Shown here one piece after another: positions 58,860-64,000 of a stretch of DNA of 64,000 nt. Below the pieces are notes generated by a model. That model did no database searches, was not told the DNA's origin, and worked only from the letters and a program-made list of their open reading frames with translations. The stretch is from assembly GCA_002633025.1 (NCBI GenBank), contig NMRB01000018.1:270929-334928 (forward strand), read 5' to 3'. Within the stretch, counting starts at the first letter, position 1; each line of letters begins with the position of its first letter. The stretch comes from Notospermus geniculatus (lineage: Eukaryota > Nemertea > Pilidiophora > Heteronemertea > Lineidae). The translations under genes and the position numbers were made by a program.

Positions 58860-58933
58860 CCTGGTTTCGCTGGCCACCGTGTAGATGGCGCTGCGTACGC
58901 AACACCATCTACACGGTGGCCGACGGAACCAGG
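58860..58933. mobile_element. Short fold-back sequence (29-base arms)
   Basis: CCTGGTTTCGCTGGCCACCG and the following bases to 58888 pair with 58905-58933 with only a few mismatches, leaving a 16-base loop. It is probably a very short MITE. Confidence 0.7.
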
Positions 58934-59318
58934 TATAATGCATTGTCTTCAACCAGGTAGGGTGATCAGAAAATAGGAACTTCAACACATAAAACTGCTG
59001 CCATCTGCTTCCCATAGGCCTAGATTATTGTCCGAGGAGTTGGCCCCCACTAAACATTTTCCTCCCACACAGAGACGTCCAGCAAAATGCTATCCTCTGG
59101 CCACATGCATCCTGTGAATGTGCTCGCCACGGGTACCATGCTAGTATTTCTAATAAGTGCACAAACGGCTTGTCATATTAGTGAGCATAGGCCTAAAACT
59201 TAAACGACTGCATAAAGATGAAGGCAGAAGATACCCTTAATTCACTGATCAAAATAATCCAAATCGCTGCGAAAAATCATAGGGACCGTCCTAGACATCT
59301 CATCTTCCTGTACACGAT

Positions 59319-59621
59319 CAGGGCCGTAGCTAGCTTTTTTTCGCTAGGGGGGCATTTTAAGCAAACAGGCTGCCCGGACGTAGGCTTGGCCTTCGAGCGC
59401 CACAGGGGCCTGTTTTGCGGGGGGTCTGGGGGCCTCCCCCAGAAAAATTTTGAAAATTAGAAGCTCTGAGATGCGATTTGATGTCAATTTCCTGCACTCT
59501 GAGACACGAACAATTCTGATCTTTTATCCCATTTGATTTTGCTGAAAAAAAATTTTTTTTGAACAATTGGCCTGGGGGGGCATTTGCCCCCCCCCCTGTC
59601 CCTATGCTAGCTACGGGCCTG
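59319..59621. mobile_element. Non-autonomous element with CAGGGCCGTAGCTAGC ends
   Basis: The left end CAGGGCCGTAGCTAGC and, in reverse, CAGGCCCGTAGCTAGC form inverted repeats, followed inward by C/G runs. The CAGG start suggests a hAT-type element. No 8 bp target duplication is clear, and there is no coding capacity. Confidence 0.65.
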
Positions 59622-59775
59622 GCCCCAATACGTACTTGTCTTTTAAAGTTGTTGGTTTGGTCAAGGCCATCGGTATTATTACAACCTCATAGTTCTTGAG
59701 AAGAATCTGGAATTAGTGGCTTCAGAAAGTAAGCAGGAGTACCTGATGTGATCCGTACATGTAGGTTCATAATGC

Positions 59776-59817
59776 CAAAAATTCATAAGTGAGTGATTGC
59801 TCGCTTATGAATTTTTG
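59776..59817. other. 18-base hairpin
   Basis: CAAAAATTCATAAGTGAG pairs with CTCGCTTATGAATTTTTG with one mismatch around the loop TGATTG. Its function is unknown. Confidence 0.6.
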
Positions 59818-60420
59818 ATGAAATTTAATAGGGCTTCATAACCTGGGGTATATTTCTTTGGGGGGGGGGGGGGAACAAGTCCAAGTTGTCTTGGTAATCA
59901 GCCTTTCTTTTGGTTTGACTCTGTTTTTTTCAACACTGAACATAATGCCATTTCATGATTGGAAGGAACGCCAACATTCAAAATCAAAACACAACGCCAA
60001 CATTCAACATTCAAAACGAATAAGTCAGGAAGAGGAAGGGACATAAATGCCGATATCATGTTTGTATCGATGAATAGATATGACGAGGATGAGGATGCAA
60101 CACGACGAGTGACAACGAGAAGAAACAACGAGACTGGATTTGACATTAGTTCTGTATGGATGGTCTCTGTTACCCGTAACTATATCTCAATCCCACTCGT
60201 GGGATGGCATAATGAACTCAGTGTTGAAGAAAACAGCATGAGGCATTGATTGACCAAGGATGATGCTGAAAATAAACTAAATTTGGGAAGGGCAACCCAA
60301 CTCACTGCAAAGAGGTAGGCCTCAGCTGCTTAGACCATCCATTCTGCCAAATTTCACTTATTAAGGGATGCTAGCCAGAGCATACTGCTGACCATCCAAC
60401 CAGACACTTCTTGAAGTCTG

Positions 60421-60502
60421 TTAGACTGGTCCCGCCTCTGTCCTCGAGCCACTCTGCTATTACATAATAGTGGAGCAGCTCCAGGACAGGGGACCAGTCT
60501 AG
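60421..60502. mobile_element. Short fold-back sequence with TAGACTGGTCCC ends
   Basis: TTAGACTGGTCCC and GGGGACCAGTCTAG are inverted copies, and the inner parts also pair (CTGTCCT with AGGACAG, CACT with AGTG). It is about 82 bases. Related words occur in copy B near 38060-38120. Confidence 0.6.
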
Positions 60503-61355
60503 TGGGTTTTGTTTTAGCACATGTAATTTTGGAGCACTCTGCAGAACTTAGCAAAAAGTCTCCCACATGCACTGACAGACTCACCAATCATTACTAACGA
60601 CCATGAATTTTGTCTGTGACTGAATATTGAGTGAAGTCGATCAGTCACTGACAAAGTTCATCATTGGTCGGCATTTCAAGGGGGAGTTGGTTGCAGGGTC
60701 CAGCTCTGACTGGTATCTTGGGCAGTTTGTAACAAACAAAATTACAAGGCCTGGGTGAGGGGAGGTGTAGCATTGGTAACGCAATTGGAATGGGGATTGT
60801 CAACACATTATAGCATTGACCACATTGTTTAGGTCTAGTTGCAACGGATCCGCTCTGAAAGTGAAAGGTGGGGGACATTGTTTGGCTTCAGTTGTGAATA
60901 TCATCATTATTGTTATGTTCTTGTACAGTTGATTTATTGTTGGCTATGTTTTCTGATTACTGTGAGATAACTAAAATAAAACTATGATTGGAAATATTAG
61001 CCTTTGTTGTACTTTAGTTCTCTGTGTTGACCTAAGCCTAACAATGGATCTGCCATAATTTCTCACCATAGGATAGCAGGTGTTTTTAAGCCACCAGTGC
61101 CCATAGCCGATCCTTTCTACGGACAAGTTACATGGGATTTGATATCGATATTGGGGTACTCACAGATGGGAGGATCAGGCTTTCAATATCCTTTTCCAAA
61201 CATCACTGAGAACACAAATAAAAAAGACAAGATGTTTTTACGATTTCATATATTCAGCTTTATGAAAATATGTTTTGCTGGAAACCCATCTACATTAAAT
61301 ACCACAATGATTATGAAAATATCGCTTTCATGATTCTAGATTATGACAAAATCAT

Positions 61356-61610
61356 TTAAAGCACCACGGTATTGCCATTTTTTCTCGACAGCCGGCGTCA
61401 CCATCGCCGTAGTTAGTCTCTGGCATTGGAGAGTGGTGCACTCTCCAATCCCAGGGGCTAACTACATTTTCGGCGAGTGGACGCGGGGTATTACGTACAT
61501 TTTGTAATGGTTTTTTTGTAGTTTGTATTGGGGCCTACTGCTGCTAGATGGCTCCCTCTACGTTGGCAGTCAAAATACCTCTTGGGAGATTGCATACCGT
61601 GGTGCTTTAA
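61356..61610. mobile_element. 255 bp MITE with TTAAAGCACCACGGTA ends
   Basis: TTAAAGCACCACGGTAT and its reverse complement close the element. A second inner hairpin (TAGTTAGTC...GACTAACTA-like words around 61412-61470, including GGAGAGTG/CACTCTCC) lies inside. The outer TTAA could be a target duplication. Confidence 0.75.
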
Positions 61611-62254
61611 TTTCTAAGGAAAATGCCACGAGTCATTCCAAATCCGGTCCGTTTATCAATCCAAGTTTAAAGAATCAAGTAGCTTTCTATCAAAAGTTTT
61701 GATTTCCCAGGAGAGTTCCTGGAAGAAGGTGAAACGAAACTGCACATCGATCTCTGCCATAATTCTGTCATATAGACAAAGCTGCCCCAACAAAATGGCC
61801 AGATAAATACAGAAAAAAATCCTCGTTGTCATAGTCATTCCTATGAAACTGCAGGATAAAACTGGCTCTGTATTACAGATAATCTCTAAAATATACATAA
61901 AGGGATATGTACCAATATCTACTTTGAAACATCATAGGGCTAATCCCTATTCAAGTACCAAAATTATGATTGGCCAGAACTAACTGGTGTGGCTCTTGTT
62001 CATCAGCAACTTGTAATGAAAGATCATGAGAGAAAGTAAGAAATACAAGTGACACAAGGTAGAAAGACATTCAAGCCAACTTCAAACAAAACTGAACAGT
62101 TCAGAGGAGTGTCACTTACATTCAGCACACAGCTCATTTTATCAATTACAGGTACAAAGGCATTCTAACGATCGATCATGATGCCACCTAGTGAGAAACT
62201 TTCAAACTAACTATCCTCTCAGACCAGAGAGTGCAATGACATGTGGCGACCTGA

Positions 62255-62641
62255 ATGCAAGTTGAACTCGCTCTCACACCACCTCAACAACAGACACCAT
62301 CGAGCCTCCTACAACCGCCCAAGACACCTGATACTTCGGATGAGTGTCAAGGGCAAAGCGGCCCTCAACGTGATTACCAGCACACAAAATCTGCAGCTTC
62401 CCTTTCACCCGAAACGAAAGTGAACAAAAGAGAAGCAAAACAAACACGAAGTAAATTTGCATCTGCGAATACTGTGCTCCGGCTAAATTTTCCATTCGTG
62501 AACAAATTATCTAATACCTTTTTGTTTATTACTGAAAAGCACTTGAGTGAACCCACAAATTCATCTGGAAAATTATCTCACATACTTGTATTTATTGTTG
62601 TTTTCTTTTCAACTGAATCAATAAATCAGCAACAGCTGTAG
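62255..62641 (+). CDS. Doubtful ORF, Pro/Gln/Ser/Thr-rich start
   Basis: A 128-codon frame begins MQVELALTPPQQQTPSSLLQ. The first 55 codons have protein-like low-complexity composition and end at AAA|GTGAAC, which could be a weak splice donor; the rest looks like read-through into non-coding sequence. A stop codon directly precedes the ATG. I recognise no family and see no convincing partner exon. Confidence 0.2.
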   Translation: MQVELALTPPQQQTPSSLLQPPKTPDTSDECQGQSGPQRDYQHTKSAASLSPETKVNKREAKQTRSKFASANTVLRLNFPFVNKLSNTFLFITEKHLSEPTNSSGKLSHILVFIVVFFSTESINQQQL

Positions 62642-63192
62642 AGCAGACTGTATTGAACATAATTTAGGCATCGCACATGGCCTTGTACAGGTGTTGATAG
62701 CCAGCAGGCCTATCCAGCCAGCCTGTTTCAATGTCAGACTTGACTTACCGGTAATGCATCATCATCATTACAGATTCATGTTCTTTCTGGAACTTTTCCA
62801 TGTTGGAGCCAGCTGGAAAGACTGGCTGTGAACCGCCCTCAAAGTACATTTGACACTAATTTGCAATGAGAAAATGGTTCAACTGAACTTTTTCCATAGT
62901 CATTGGTGAATAAATGGGGACTTTATCAGATTCTCCACTGACCTTGCAGCCACGACATAATGTAAAATCCAACAATGATGGAAAATGAGAGGTAAAATGT
63001 GCAAAAAATTACTCAACCTCACGCTCTCTTTATGGCCATGATACAATATTCATCATACAATACATATAAAATAATCGCACCATTATGGCACAACTTTGTA
63101 CCACTTAGACAAGCAAGTGGTTATCCTTGTATTGATTCATGATTAGAACTCTATTTCCAGGTTTCTTGCATCCTCTAACTCAATAGACAGTA

Positions 63193-63409
63193 TCACTCCA
63201 AAAGAGTGCAGCACCTGACGGGTCAGCGTCATGACGTCCCGCACGTCATTACTGAACGCCATGACGCGACTCGAAAAAAATCCAGTCGTTTCAGCAATCA
63301 TGATGTCGTGAAACAATTTGATTTTTTTCGTCTCACCTCAAGACATCATGAAATGACGTGCGGGACGTCGTGATGCTGACCTGTCAGGTGCTGCACTCTT
63401 TTGGAGTGG
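63193..63409. mobile_element. 217 bp fold-back MITE, TA target duplication
   Basis: The ends TCACTCCAAAAGAGTGCAGC and its reverse relative flank arms of about 57 bases or more. TA stands on each side (63191-63192 and 63410-63411). The tip CACTCCAAAAGAGTG is itself self-complementary. The arms contain TGACGTCC-type words. It has no coding capacity. Confidence 0.88.
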
Positions 63410-64000
63410 TAGAGTCAATTACTGCACTACGCAAGATGTGAGCATTTCTAATTTCTCATAGCGAATACTGAAAGCAACCACAGCAACAATACTTGAAGTA
63501 CGGTATGTGATATTACATACAGTACTTGTAGACCATTGATAAATTCTGACCAAGTCTACCAGTGCACGGGGTTATATTCGTGAAGAAAATGACCATTTCA
63601 ATAGTTGCAGTAGACTCAGTCAGACTTTAGGCACTTCATAGACACCCAAGTCTGTGACAGATGAGGTATTCATCCAATAACCAGTGCCAAGATCACCCTC
63701 GCATGATCAAACATATTTTTCCGTAGACACATGGGCGTAGTGAAATTTCACAACACTTGTATCGTTTTTTTGGCTTGTACCCGGTACATCCATCCTGCAA
63801 CAGAAGTGTGTCCATTCCGCAACAGAAGTTTGCCACACACTCTTTATACATCAGTAACTTTTCTGAATTTTCACAATACACAAAAATTAGTTTCAAACTT
63901 TAAATTTCAAATTCATATAAACCATATTTGCCTTCGATATATACAAAACTCTCTTTTATGCATAAATATTTTGAACCCCACTATATTCAATTTAGTATTG

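Larger units (their letters stand above)
58823..64000. other. Gene-poor flank with fold-back elements
   Basis: Apart from the elements listed separately, I see no gene with exon structure. An AATAAA at about 60975 has no linked coding exon that I can identify. Confidence 0.4.

Noticed and set aside
59959-60249. A 96-codon plus-strand frame with Asp/Glu/Arg-rich parts.
   Set aside because: There is no recognisable domain, no flanking exon signals, and a C-run and repeats just upstream.

Overview
The window is eukaryotic nuclear DNA, most likely from a marine invertebrate deuterostome such as an echinoderm or hemichordate. The evidence is: genes broken into many short exons with GT-AG introns; a well-preserved animal kinase (MELK); many small fold-back DNA transposons; and a dense scatter of the palindrome TAGGCCTA. 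I cannot name the species. No bacterial operon, CRISPR array, phage or viral gene was seen.

Layout. 1-5833: no recognisable gene. 5834-21782: two head-to-tail copies of a roughly 7.7 kb non-coding segment; the second carries an extra 519 bp transposon at 14090-14608. 22944-31255 (minus strand): a complete 15-exon MELK gene with every splice phase matching, 628 residues. 30974-39230: two head-to-tail copies of a roughly 4.1 kb segment holding the MELK start exon and a nest of small transposons. 39720-56673 (plus strand): a gene for a large RS-rich nuclear RNA-processing type protein with two possible last exons. 53165-56024: a 1.43 kb duplication with a 4-base N gap exactly at its junction. 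56674-64000: mostly gene-free DNA with several fold-back elements, a second gap (58755-58822) and one doubtful ORF.

The two genes are transcribed away from each other, and the duplicated 4.1 kb segment lies between their starts. Three separate direct duplications in 64 kb suggest unmerged haplotypes of a highly polymorphic genome. The one with the N gap is almost certainly an assembly artefact; the other two could be real. Either way the paired copies act as a comparison: they show empty and filled sites for several transposons, and a block of about 1.1 kb with no visible difference that is a good candidate regulatory element.

The most interesting coding observation is in the RS-rich protein. 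It has three EEGE(I/L) motifs resembling those that bind ARS2, two DLAALR motifs in neighbouring exons, and a choice between a CCDC9-like coiled-coil end and an aromatic-then-acidic end.
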